Shown here in pieces: positions 15,642 to 23,940 of a stretch of 64,000 bases of DNA. The DNA comes from Anaerolineae bacterium (GTDB lineage Bacteria; Chloroflexota; Anaerolineae; Aggregatilineales; Phototrophicaceae). The notes beneath the pieces are model-generated. The model was not told the origin of the DNA, ran no database searches, and saw only the letters and a list, made by a program, of their open reading frames with translations. How positions within the stretch are numbered: the first letter of the stretch is position 1; the number at the start of each line of letters is the position of its first letter. Position numbers and translations under genes: made by a program. The DNA is taken from NCBI GenBank assembly GCA_025055175.1, contig JANWYT010000015.1:62001-126000 (forward strand), read 5' to 3'.

Positions 15642-17855
15642 ATGGCAGCTTATTTGATCGTGGATGTTGACGACCTGATCCAGCGCTTCAAGGCGCGGGG
15701 CATGTCGGTAGACCTCCAGGAACTCTCGGTGGGGCTGCGCGGCGGGGCTGCGCTGGCCGCAGGCGTGCCAAACGCCTCGCTGCTGCGGGCCATCGCAGTG
15801 GCCGATTGGAGCAAATACGCGGGGGCTGTGCCAGACCCGCAAACCGTCTTTCGGGCGACTGGCTATGACTTGTGCGAAGCCAAATCGCGCGAACACCTGC
15901 ACGACATCATCCACCTGACCTACTTCGCCTACGATCCCGACCCGATCGATGAGCTGATTCTAGCCACTACCAGCCGCGATCTGTTGCCGCTGGTGCGCCG
16001 TATCAAGACGACGCGCGCCTCGCGCATTCGCCTATGGGGCGCAGAAGACGTACTGGTCGGGACAGAATTCGCCAACGAGGTCATCTTCCAGCCGCTAGAG
16101 GCGGTGCTGGGCATCCAGACGAAGAACGTCTCGTTGTACATCGACTTTGAGAACATCGCCATCAGCCTATCGGAGCATGGCTTCGTCGTCAACCTGGACA
16201 CCCTCATCACCAGCCTGGTGGCGAAGGCGCGCTCCTATGGCCAGGTCATCAAGATGAGCGCCTATGCTCCCTGGGGACAGCGCGGCGCGCTGCCGCCCCT
16301 GGTCGATCACAATGGTCGCGAGATTGCCGACGAAGCGCCGACGCGCCTGCTACTGGCCAACATCGACCCCGTCTTCAACCTGCCAGGCAAGAACAGCGCC
16401 GATGTGCGCATTGCCCGCGATGTGTTGGTCGACATCAGCCACAGCGAGTCCGCCGACGTCATCATCCTAGCCAGCGGCGACCGCGACTTCAATGACGTGC
16501 TGAACAGCGTCATGCAGCGCGGCAAGACAGTCATCTTGTGGGGGGTGCGCGGCAGCATGAGCCGTCAGCTCACCAATCACCCCTCGCTCACCATCGAATA
16601 CATTGAGGATTTCACCCCGCTGCAAACCCACCAGTCCCTCTCGAGCGCACCCGTGAATGCTCAAGCTCAAAGCGCTGAGGTCTTCGTGCCGTCGCAGTGG
16701 TCGAGCGTGGTCATCCAGTTTGACCGCCTGGCCATGCTCAACAACACCGACGTGCTGATGACCAGCGACCTGATCGAACGCCTAGTGGCGCTGGGCGTGG
16801 TCATCTCGCGGCAGCGCGGCGAAGATTTGATCGAACAGGCCCTGTCTCTGGGCATTTTACAGCGCCTCAACAGCCAGGGCGCCATCATGCTCAACGGCGT
16901 CAGCCCCATCGTCGAGAAGACGCGCGTCATCACCGAAGCGATTCGACGACGCGTAGGCAACACCCTCAAGGTACGGGGCTGGCAGTACGTCAACTACGGC
17001 TTCCTGCTCAAGGGCCTAGAGATGGAGCGCGACCTCATGCGCCCCGGCATGAACATCGATGACCAATGGCGCAGCCAGTGGATCGACGCTCTGGTGCGCG
17101 AAGGCGTCTTGCAGCGCGATTTGGTCTCGCACCGCCTCAACCCCGATGACCTAGTGCCGGTCATCCGATTGCCCGATGGCGAAGACGAGGACGGCCTCGC
17201 CACTCGACCTCAGCCTAGCCCTGCCTCCAGCACGACTCCCAGCTACGGCTTCAGCCCAGAGGTGGCCTATGCCCGCGCCAACGCACCGACGGCGGATCGC
17301 TTGGTGGGCGACAAGTGGCTCATGCTCACGCCGCAACAGTTGGCGGAGATTGACCCCAACGCTGCCGAGATGACGGTGCGCATCATCGTCAGCGTGGAGC
17401 AGTTCACCAGCTTCCGCAACTTCGCTTGGTGTCCGCTGGGCAGCTTACACAAGCGCCTCAAGCCCTTCGACATCAACATGGCTTTCCAGCGCGCCGTCGA
17501 ATACCTCCAAGCCAACAACGTCGTCTTCGTCGGCGAATATCAAAACCCGCAAAGCCCCTACAGCACCAAAGGGATCAGCGTCGTGACGACTTCGGCCTAT
17601 GCTTGCGAGGTGCTAGCCCTGCGCGATAACGTGGTGCGCCTGCTGCTGCACTTGTTCGACCGCGCCCTGCCTATCACCCTGGCCCGTATCCGCGAGGAAG
17701 CGCCAGGCCTTCAACAGCCCGATTTGTGGCTATCAATTATGGAGATGGAGAACGTCTTGCAACCCGTCGCCGGCCGATCCGGCGTTTACAGCTTGTTCCG
17801 CACCCACCACACTGTCAAGCAGGTGGCTGGCGATCCACCGCCGAGCAACGCCTGA
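15642..17855 (+). CDS. Double NYN-domain protein (PIN-like ribonuclease fold)
   Basis: 737 residues. The second NYN domain (about 162-325) looks catalytically complete: LYIDFEN (D168, N171), NSADVRIA (D254) and LASGDRDF (D280, D282), the acidic set that binds metal in PIN/NYN nucleases. The first copy (about 1-150) has the same order but is eroded: YLIVDVDDL at the start and ATTSRDLLPL where SGDRDF is expected. Residues about 350-510 contain winged-helix-like segments, and a linker leads to another helical module (about 560-720). NYN proteins such as Limkain-b1-like RNases act on RNA; target unknown. GGA lies seven bases before the ATG. Confidence 0.82.
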   Translation: MAAYLIVDVDDLIQRFKARGMSVDLQELSVGLRGGAALAAGVPNASLLRAIAVADWSKYAGAVPDPQTVFRATGYDLCEAKSREHLHDIIHLTYFAYDPDPIDELILATTSRDLLPLVRRIKTTRASRIRLWGAEDVLVGTEFANEVIFQPLEAVLGIQTKNVSLYIDFENIAISLSEHGFVVNLDTLITSLVAKARSYGQVIKMSAYAPWGQRGALPPLVDHNGREIADEAPTRLLLANIDPVFNLPGKNSADVRIARDVLVDISHSESADVIILASGDRDFNDVLNSVMQRGKTVILWGVRGSMSRQLTNHPSLTIEYIEDFTPLQTHQSLSSAPVNAQAQSAEVFVPSQWSSVVIQFDRLAMLNNTDVLMTSDLIERLVALGVVISRQRGEDLIEQALSLGILQRLNSQGAIMLNGVSPIVEKTRVITEAIRRRVGNTLKVRGWQYVNYGFLLKGLEMERDLMRPGMNIDDQWRSQWIDALVREGVLQRDLVSHRLNPDDLVPVIRLPDGEDEDGLATRPQPSPASSTTPSYGFSPEVAYARANAPTADRLVGDKWLMLTPQQLAEIDPNAAEMTVRIIVSVEQFTSFRNFAWCPLGSLHKRLKPFDINMAFQRAVEYLQANNVVFVGEYQNPQSPYSTKGISVVTTSAYACEVLALRDNVVRLLLHLFDRALPITLARIREEAPGLQQPDLWLSIMEMENVLQPVAGRSGVYSLFRTHHTVKQVAGDPPPSNA

Positions 17856-17992
17856 GGCGAATAGGACGCTTGCCCGCCGAAGAGGTGACATTTGTCACAC
17901 ACGATCCTATCCTTTTGTGGGTTAGAACGAGTACAGCAACGTTAGCGCATGAGAGGCCGACGCCAGGCCTCGATCTATCGAGGGAAGGTGGC

Positions 17993-19399
17993 ATGTTCAA
18001 GATTATTCAGGGTGGCATGGGCGTGAGCGTGAGTAGTTGGCGGTTGGCCAACGCCGTCTCGCGGCTGGGGCAATTGGGCGTAGTGAGCGGGACGGGCATA
18101 GGGACAGTGTTGGCGGCGCGCTTGGCTCAGGGCGATCAGGGCGGGCATATCCGCCGCGCGCTGGATGCTTTCCCCTTCCCGCAGAGCGCTGAGCGCGTCT
18201 GGCGGCGCTACTACACCGAAGGTGGTCGCCAGCCTGAAGAAGGTCTGCCGCGTCCCCCTATGTGGACGATCAACCCGCCTGCCGAGTTAGAAGAGCTGAC
18301 CGTCGTCGCCAACTTCGTCGAAGTCTGGCTGGCCAAAGAAGGCCACAAAAATCCCGTCGGGATCAATTTGCTGGAGAAAGTACAGCTGCCGACGATGGCT
18401 TCGCTGTATGGTGCTATGCTGGCAGGGGTGGACGTCGTGCTGATGGGCGCGGGCATTCCGCTGCAAGTGCCTGGCATTCTGGACGCGCTCGCCAGGCACA
18501 AGACGACACAGTACCGCCTGGACGTGCTAGGAGCGACCCAAGACTACGTCATCCGCTTCGACCCGCGCCGCTTGTTCCCACTCGACGATGAAGCGCCTGC
18601 GCTGCGCCGACCGCTGTTCTTCCCCATCATCTCCTCCAACACCTTGGCTCAAGCCCTGCTCAAGCGCGCCAATGGGCGAATCGATGGCTTCGTGGTGGAG
18701 ACGCCCGTCGCTGGTGGTCATAACGCCCCACCGCGTCAAGCCGCCTTCAATGACAAAGGTGAACCTATCTATGGCGACAAAGATCGCGTGGATTACACCA
18801 AGCTAAAGGCGCTGGGCCTGCCCTTCTGGATCGGAGGTGGTTACGGCAGCGCCAAAGGCCTGCGCGCCGCCCTGGCCGAAGGCGCAGAGGGCGTTCAGGT
18901 CGGCACTGCCTTCGCCTACTGCGATGAGAGCGGCATGGCCCAACCCTACAAAGAGGCCGTGCTGCGCCTGGCCCTCCGAGAGGAAGTCACCGTCACCACC
19001 AGCGCCCGCGTCAGCCCGACAGGCTTCCCCTTCAAGGTCGTCCATGTGCCAGGCACGCTCAGCGACGGCGCGGTCTACGAAGCGCGCGAACGCATTTGCG
19101 ACATGGGCTTCCTGCGCCATCTCTACCAAGAAGCTGAGGGCAAGGTGGGCTATCGTTGCCCTGCGGCGCCCGTCGCTGGCTACGTCAAGAAGGGCGGCGC
19201 GCCTGAAGACACGGAAGGGCGTATGTGCTTGTGCAACGGCCTGGGCGCTGCCGCTGGCTATGCTCAGCACAAAGGCGACGGCGTCTTTGAGCCGGCCATC
19301 ATCACCAGTGGCGATGACGTGGTGAGCATAGGCCGTTTTGTACGCGCGGATCGCTTAGGCTACAGCGCCGCTGACGTGATTCGTGCTATCCTGGGCTGA
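17993..19399 (+). CDS. Nitronate monooxygenase / 2-nitropropane dioxygenase-like FMN protein
   Basis: 468 residues from the ATG at 17993 (MFKIIQGGMGVSVSSWRLAN) with GGAAGG upstream. The frame is open to 17726, but that part overlaps the NYN gene. TIM-barrel FMN enzyme: IIQGGMGV binds the FMN phosphate side, ETPVAGGHNAPPR carries the catalytic His, and WIGGGYGSAKGLRAAL and GVQVGTAFAYCDES form the cofactor site. It is longer than typical NMOs (about 320-380) because of a C-terminal extension with cysteines (YRCPAAP, MCLCNGLG). This places it in the long subfamily annotated as NMO/enoyl-reductase-like. Substrate uncertain. Confidence 0.87.
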   Translation: MFKIIQGGMGVSVSSWRLANAVSRLGQLGVVSGTGIGTVLAARLAQGDQGGHIRRALDAFPFPQSAERVWRRYYTEGGRQPEEGLPRPPMWTINPPAELEELTVVANFVEVWLAKEGHKNPVGINLLEKVQLPTMASLYGAMLAGVDVVLMGAGIPLQVPGILDALARHKTTQYRLDVLGATQDYVIRFDPRRLFPLDDEAPALRRPLFFPIISSNTLAQALLKRANGRIDGFVVETPVAGGHNAPPRQAAFNDKGEPIYGDKDRVDYTKLKALGLPFWIGGGYGSAKGLRAALAEGAEGVQVGTAFAYCDESGMAQPYKEAVLRLALREEVTVTTSARVSPTGFPFKVVHVPGTLSDGAVYEARERICDMGFLRHLYQEAEGKVGYRCPAAPVAGYVKKGGAPEDTEGRMCLCNGLGAAAGYAQHKGDGVFEPAIITSGDDVVSIGRFVRADRLGYSAADVIRAILG

Positions 19400-19438
19400 C
19401 AAAGAAGCTGCGCGCCGCTTGCTGCCGAGTGGCCGTAT

Positions 19439-19468
19439 TTGACTCGGAGGCGCTGTTCGCGGTACAAC
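19439..19468 (+). promoter_or_regulatory. Candidate promoter for the M42 peptidase operon
   Basis: TTGACT (19439-19444), an 18-base spacer and TACAAC (19463-19468), ahead of the peptidase start near 19544. TTGACTCGG recurs at 19510-19518, so the -35 may sit inside a repeated regulator site. Confidence 0.4.
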
Positions 19469-19543
19469 ATAAGAGCCACACAGCAGGGATGACTCCGACA
19501 GAGCCGCCCTTGACTCGGCGAGCCGTCATCCTGAGCGAGGAAC

Positions 19544-20647
19544 ATGCCCATGCCCTTCGACCTGAAAGCCCACTTGCAAACGTTGAGCGAGACGCACGCC
19601 ATCAGCGGGCATGAAGCCCCCATCCGTCAAGTCATCCGCGAAGCCTGGACTGGCCTAGTGCAGAATTTCGACCAGGATGGCCTGGGCAGCCTGATCGGCT
19701 GGAAACGCGCCACCCGCCCGCCTCAGAGTCAGCCTACGCCCAGCATCATGCTGGCGGCCCACATGGACGAAATTGGCCTGATGGTGCGCGACATCGTGGA
19801 TGGTTTCGTCTATGTGGCCCGCGTGGCCGGCTTTGACCCGCGCACTACGCTGGCCAAGCCTGTGTTGGTGCATGGCAAGCGCGCCCTGCGCGGTGTAGTA
19901 GCGGCTGCTCCTCCTCACCTATTGAGCGACAAAGACCGTGACCATTACCCCAGCAGCGAACAACTGGTCATCGACCTGGGCTTGCCCGACGCCGAAGTAC
20001 GCCAGCTCGTGCGCATCGGCGACATGGTAACGCCCGACGCGCCTATGCTCAGCTTGCTGGGCCAGACCGTCGCAGGCAAAGCCTTCGATGATCGGGCCTG
20101 TGTTGCCGCCGTGACCGCCTGCTTGCATCACTTACAAGCCATGCACCACGCCTGGGACGTGGCCGCTGTCGCCACTGTCCAGGAGGAGAGCGGCTTGTAT
20201 GGCGCGCAGACTGCCGCTCAACATCTGCGTCCGACGATAGCCATCGCCCTGGACGTGACCTTTGCCCCACAGAACGGCGTGCCGCAGGACTCGGCACGTG
20301 AGCTGAACGAGGGGCCGGTGCTGGCCTTGGGGGCAAACTTCCATCCTGCTCTGTTCAAGCGCTTGCGCCAGACGGCCAAGCAGCACGAGATTAAGCTGCA
20401 AACCGAGCCGCTGGCGGCGGCCAGCGGCACGGACGCCTGGGCCATCCAAGTCGCCCGCGAAGGCGTCCCCTGCGCCTTGCTCAGCATCCCTGTCCGCAAC
20501 ATGCACAGCGCTGTTGAGACCCTGGATTTGCGCGACGTTGAACGCGCGGGCCGACTGCTGGCTCATTTCATCAGCGAGTTGGAAGCTGACTGGACGCCCG
20601 CTCTGGCTCAAGACGTCAACGGAGACGAGAAAGGCGAAGGCGCGTGA
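19544..20647 (+). CDS. M42-family metallo-aminopeptidase
   Basis: 367 residues (365 if the ATG at 19550, better spaced from GAGG, is used). Dinuclear-metal aminopeptidase of the FrvX/PepA-TET type, usually a large dodecamer that trims short peptides. Motifs: HAISGHEAPIR, AAHMDEIGLMV (metal His and Asp), DDRACVAAV (bridging Asp), TVQEESGLYGA (catalytic Glu pair), ALDVTF and VRNMHSAVE (last metal His). Its stop overlaps the start of the macro-like/TIR gene (GTGA), so the two are translationally coupled. Confidence 0.93.
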   Translation: MPMPFDLKAHLQTLSETHAISGHEAPIRQVIREAWTGLVQNFDQDGLGSLIGWKRATRPPQSQPTPSIMLAAHMDEIGLMVRDIVDGFVYVARVAGFDPRTTLAKPVLVHGKRALRGVVAAAPPHLLSDKDRDHYPSSEQLVIDLGLPDAEVRQLVRIGDMVTPDAPMLSLLGQTVAGKAFDDRACVAAVTACLHHLQAMHHAWDVAAVATVQEESGLYGAQTAAQHLRPTIAIALDVTFAPQNGVPQDSARELNEGPVLALGANFHPALFKRLRQTAKQHEIKLQTEPLAAASGTDAWAIQVAREGVPCALLSIPVRNMHSAVETLDLRDVERAGRLLAHFISELEADWTPALAQDVNGDEKGEGA

Positions 20648-21864
20648 AGCTGCTCCAACACATCCTCATTCCTGCTCGTGACGATGACGATTCCGTCCGT
20701 GAGCGGCGCATTGAGCTGTATCATGGCAATCTGACCACCATGCCGCCAGAGATGGCCGTCGATGTGCTAGTCGTCTCTGCTTTCCCTAACAACTACGACA
20801 CCCGCAATCCACGCTCACTGGTCTCTGCGCTGGCCCAGATGGGCGTCAGCGTGGCACAGCTCGCCCAGGACAAAGAGGCTGATCTGCGCGGCACTTACCA
20901 CTGCTGGCTATCCAGGTCGATCAATCCGAGCCTGAGCGCCCCTTTCCGCCGTCTGCTGGTCTTCGAGCCGCCCACGCGCAGCAACCCAGCTGAGCTAGTG
21001 GGGGATATCTTCCAAGCCCTCATCCCCTTCGTCGAAGGCGAGCCGTTCGTGCGCAGCCTGGCCCTGCCTCTGGTCGCCGGCGGCAGCCAGCAAGCCACCC
21101 CTGAACAGATGATCCCGCCGCTGCTGGACGCGGCAGTACATTGGCTGAGCCTGGGCCTGTCGCTGGAAGTGATCCGCCTTGTGGAGATTGACGAAGGCAA
21201 GGCACAACGCATGGCCGAGCTGTTCACGGCGTTCATGGCTAAGCCACCAAACAGCAGCCTGCCCATCGCTCAATTCATCGCGCCATCCCCGGCCTCTGTC
21301 TTCGTCACACCACCGCCTGCGCCTGTCGTCGCGCTGCCCTCGCCTGCCAGGCCCATCAGCGAAGCTGAAGAGCGCTACACCAACAACCTTGACCTAACTG
21401 TGGTCGAGCCAGAGGAAGCGCTGAACGAAGAAGCCACTCTGACTGCTGCTGCGCCCACTTATAGCTACGACTTCTTCATCAGCTATTCGCGCCGCAACAG
21501 CGAGTCGGCCCTCTTCGTATACCATGAACTGCTGCGTTTGCGCCCACAGACGCGCATTTTCTTCGACAAAAAAGAGCTGGAAGCGGGCGTCGCCTGGCAG
21601 ATTGAACTCTACGAAGCGCTGGACGACTGTCGCCAGGTCATCGCACTGCTGTCGCCAGATTATCTGCTGTCGAAGGTCTGCAAGGAAGAGTACCACATCG
21701 CGCTCATGCGCCACCGCCAAAACGACGGTGGCGTCCTCGTCCCCATCTATCTGCACGAGGCCAGGCTGCCCACCTACATGCGCCTCTACCAGTTTCATGA
21801 CTGTCGTGAGGCCGATCGAGCCTGTTTGACGCGCGTCTGTGAGCAGCTCATCGCGGCGCTATAA
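20644..21864 (+). CDS. Macro-like plus TIR-domain protein, possible NADase effector
   Basis: 406 residues from a GTG. The C-terminal TIR domain (about 274-406) has YDFFISYSRRNSE, IFFDKKELEAGVAW, IALLSPDYLLSKVC and, in CKEEYHIAL, E349 at the position of the catalytic glutamate of NAD-cleaving TIRs such as SARM1. The N-terminal part (about 20-183) resembles a macro domain: IELYHGNLT then VDVLVVSAF in place of GDIT/AIVNAAN, and LALPLVAGGSQQATPEQ before the last helix, as in the glycine-rich phosphate loop. A proline-rich linker joins them. Macro domains bind ADP-ribose, a product of TIR action. Role in defence or signalling is inferred. Convergent 17-base overlap with asnB. Confidence 0.8.
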   Translation: MKLLQHILIPARDDDDSVRERRIELYHGNLTTMPPEMAVDVLVVSAFPNNYDTRNPRSLVSALAQMGVSVAQLAQDKEADLRGTYHCWLSRSINPSLSAPFRRLLVFEPPTRSNPAELVGDIFQALIPFVEGEPFVRSLALPLVAGGSQQATPEQMIPPLLDAAVHWLSLGLSLEVIRLVEIDEGKAQRMAELFTAFMAKPPNSSLPIAQFIAPSPASVFVTPPPAPVVALPSPARPISEAEERYTNNLDLTVVEPEEALNEEATLTAAAPTYSYDFFISYSRRNSESALFVYHELLRLRPQTRIFFDKKELEAGVAWQIELYEALDDCRQVIALLSPDYLLSKVCKEEYHIALMRHRQNDGGVLVPIYLHEARLPTYMRLYQFHDCREADRACLTRVCEQLIAAL

Positions 21865-23776
21865 GGCTGGCGCGCACCAGCTCTAGGGCGGGTCTATTGT
21901 CTAGCGCCAAGCTGCCATCGATGAACAAGGCGTGCCACAGGTGGAAGGTGAGCAAAGCCCACAGCACCTTCAGATGATAGCCGCGCTTGCCCAGGTGTTC
22001 ATCGACCAAGCGTGCGACCGCCTGAGGCCGACATACCCCCACCTGGGCCACGTAGGACGGGCTGAGCCAGCGCTCTAGCAGAGGGCGATAGATGGTGCGC
22101 AGCCAATCCGACATGGGCGGCGTGAAGCCCCACTTGGGACGGCTGAGGACTTCAGCGGGCAGCAAGTCGCGCACAGCGTCCTTGAAAATGCGCTTGAAGT
22201 CGCCATGGCGCAGCTTGTATTCCAGCGGCAGGCGCAAGGCCCACTCCACCAGGCGATGATCCTCTAGCGGCGCACGGCTCTCTAGGCTCATGGCCATGCA
22301 CATCTTGTCCACGCGCATGTTGCTGTCTTCAGGAATCCACCAAGCCAGGCTGGCATAGGCGATTCGGTCGGCGAAGTGCGGGGTGTGGGGCGCACCCAGC
22401 AGGCTGTCCAGCGCAGCAGTCATGGCTTGGTCGTAAGGGATGGAGTCCAGTAGCGGCTCAATTTCCTCGGGGCGCAGGACGCGCATCCACTCTAGGTAGC
22501 GCTGGTGTGGCGCGTCGTTGAGCAGCTTGGTGGCCAGCGCACCCTTGCCCGCCGCTCGCAGCGCGCGCGCCGCCGCCTGGCGCAAAGAGCGGGGTAGCTT
22601 CAGCCAGGGCGCGAGGCGCTGATCGGCGCGGTAGTGCGTGTAGCCTAGGAACAGCTCATCGCCGGCGTCGCCCGTCAGCAGCACAGGGACTTGGGCCAGG
22701 CGCGCCACCCCGGCCAGATACGCAGTCTGTACAATGCTGTACTGCGCGACAGGCTCGTCCATGTGGTAGACCAAGTGTGGCAGCAGACCTTCGGCAGCTT
22801 GATTGCTGAGGCGGATGGCGTGGTGCTGTGTGCCGAGCGCTGCGGCCACCTGGCCCGCGTAGCGCAGATCGACGTTGAACTTCTCGTCGCCGCTGCTGCC
22901 CGCCGCGAAGTCGAAGCCCACTGAAAAGGTCTGCACGGGTTGGCCCGCTAGCCGCTGCATGAGCGCCACCACGGAGGACGAATCCACCCCGCCGCTGAGG
23001 AACGCACCGACGGCTACGTCGCTCATCATGCGTGAGTCGACGGCCTGCTCTAGCAGGCGGCGCGTCTCGCGGCGCGCATCTTCGTAGTCGATGGCCTGGG
23101 GACTGAGCTGAGCCGTCCAGTAGCGCGCCGTCCGCACGCCTTCGGCGCTGACGATCAGGCGCTCGCCCGCTGCCAGCTTGTGAACGTCGGCGAACATGGT
23201 CTGGGGCGGTGGGGTGTAGCCTAGGGTGAAGTAGGCCGCCAGCGCGGCGCGGTTCAGACGCGGCCTGATCGACGGGTGCAGCAGCAACGCCTTCATCTCG
23301 CTGGCGAAGGCGAATTCGCCCGCAGGCCCACACCAGTAATAGAGCGGCTTCTCGCCTAAGCGATCACGGGCCAGCACCAATCGGCGGCGCGGCGCATCGT
23401 AGACACAGAAGGCGAACATGCCGTTCAGGCGTTCGACGAAATCTACCCCCCAGGCTTCGTAGGCGTGGACGAGGACTTCGGTGTCGGTGGCAGTCTGGAA
23501 GCGGTGACCCTGCGCTTCCAATTGGCGGCGCAGCGCGCGGTGGTTGTAAATTTCGCCGTTGAAGGCCACGCGCACTTGCCCATCTTCGTTAGGCAAAGGG
23601 CCGACGGGCGCGCTCAGATCGATGATGGCTAGGCGTCCAGCGCCGAAGACCAGCGCTTTATCAGCGTAGAGGGCGTAACCATCAGGGCCACGATGAGCCA
23701 AGCAGCGGGCCATCGCATCCACAAGGTCAAGACTTGGCTGATCGTTGGGGCAAAAGTGTCCGAAGATTCCACACAT
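21848..23776 (-). CDS. asnB: Asparagine synthase, glutamine-hydrolysing
   Basis: 642 residues. Makes asparagine from aspartate, glutamine and ATP. The N-terminal Ntn glutaminase domain begins with the nucleophile C2 (MCGIFG), with LAHRGPDG and FNGEIYNH around the glutamine site. The synthetase domain has the PP-loop SGGVDSS (261-267) and LTGDAGDELFLGY. The length and the tail match the longer AsnB-like group also found in surface-polysaccharide loci, where the acceptor may be something other than aspartate. No strong ribosome-binding site is visible. Its 3' end overlaps the TIR gene by 17 bases. Confidence 0.92.
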   Translation of the reverse strand: MCGIFGHFCPNDQPSLDLVDAMARCLAHRGPDGYALYADKALVFGAGRLAIIDLSAPVGPLPNEDGQVRVAFNGEIYNHRALRRQLEAQGHRFQTATDTEVLVHAYEAWGVDFVERLNGMFAFCVYDAPRRRLVLARDRLGEKPLYYWCGPAGEFAFASEMKALLLHPSIRPRLNRAALAAYFTLGYTPPPQTMFADVHKLAAGERLIVSAEGVRTARYWTAQLSPQAIDYEDARRETRRLLEQAVDSRMMSDVAVGAFLSGGVDSSSVVALMQRLAGQPVQTFSVGFDFAAGSSGDEKFNVDLRYAGQVAAALGTQHHAIRLSNQAAEGLLPHLVYHMDEPVAQYSIVQTAYLAGVARLAQVPVLLTGDAGDELFLGYTHYRADQRLAPWLKLPRSLRQAAARALRAAGKGALATKLLNDAPHQRYLEWMRVLRPEEIEPLLDSIPYDQAMTAALDSLLGAPHTPHFADRIAYASLAWWIPEDSNMRVDKMCMAMSLESRAPLEDHRLVEWALRLPLEYKLRHGDFKRIFKDAVRDLLPAEVLSRPKWGFTPPMSDWLRTIYRPLLERWLSPSYVAQVGVCRPQAVARLVDEHLGKRGYHLKVLWALLTFHLWHALFIDGSLALDNRPALELVRASLIAPR

Positions 23777-23902
23777 AGGGCGGCTCAGATTTCGTCAGAC
23801 CTGCGGGAAAGCGGATTGGGAGATCAAAGAGGTCGAAGTGAATATTATGCGGTCGCCCTGGATTATCTCCCGCTCTATCAGGCAAAAACGCGCGCCCTTG
23901 AG

Positions 23903-23908
23903 TATAAT
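23903..23908 (+). promoter_or_regulatory. -10 element for the homocysteine methyltransferase/MTHFR gene
   Basis: A perfect TATAAT with no convincing -35 at the right distance. The predicted start near 23915 makes the ATG at 23917 nearly leaderless and favours 23941 or 23947 as the translation start. Confidence 0.4.
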
Positions 23909-23940
23909 CCAGTCCAATGACTTTGAAGAAGATACGAGAA

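Noticed and set aside
17726-17992. N-terminal extension of the nitronate-monooxygenase-like protein
   Set aside because: It overlaps the NYN coding sequence, and the good ribosome-binding site is directly before 17993.
20644-21864. A complete Thoeris defence system
   Set aside because: Only one TIR protein is present, and the neighbours are a peptidase and asparagine synthase; no ThsA-like gene was found. It is kept as a fusion candidate only.
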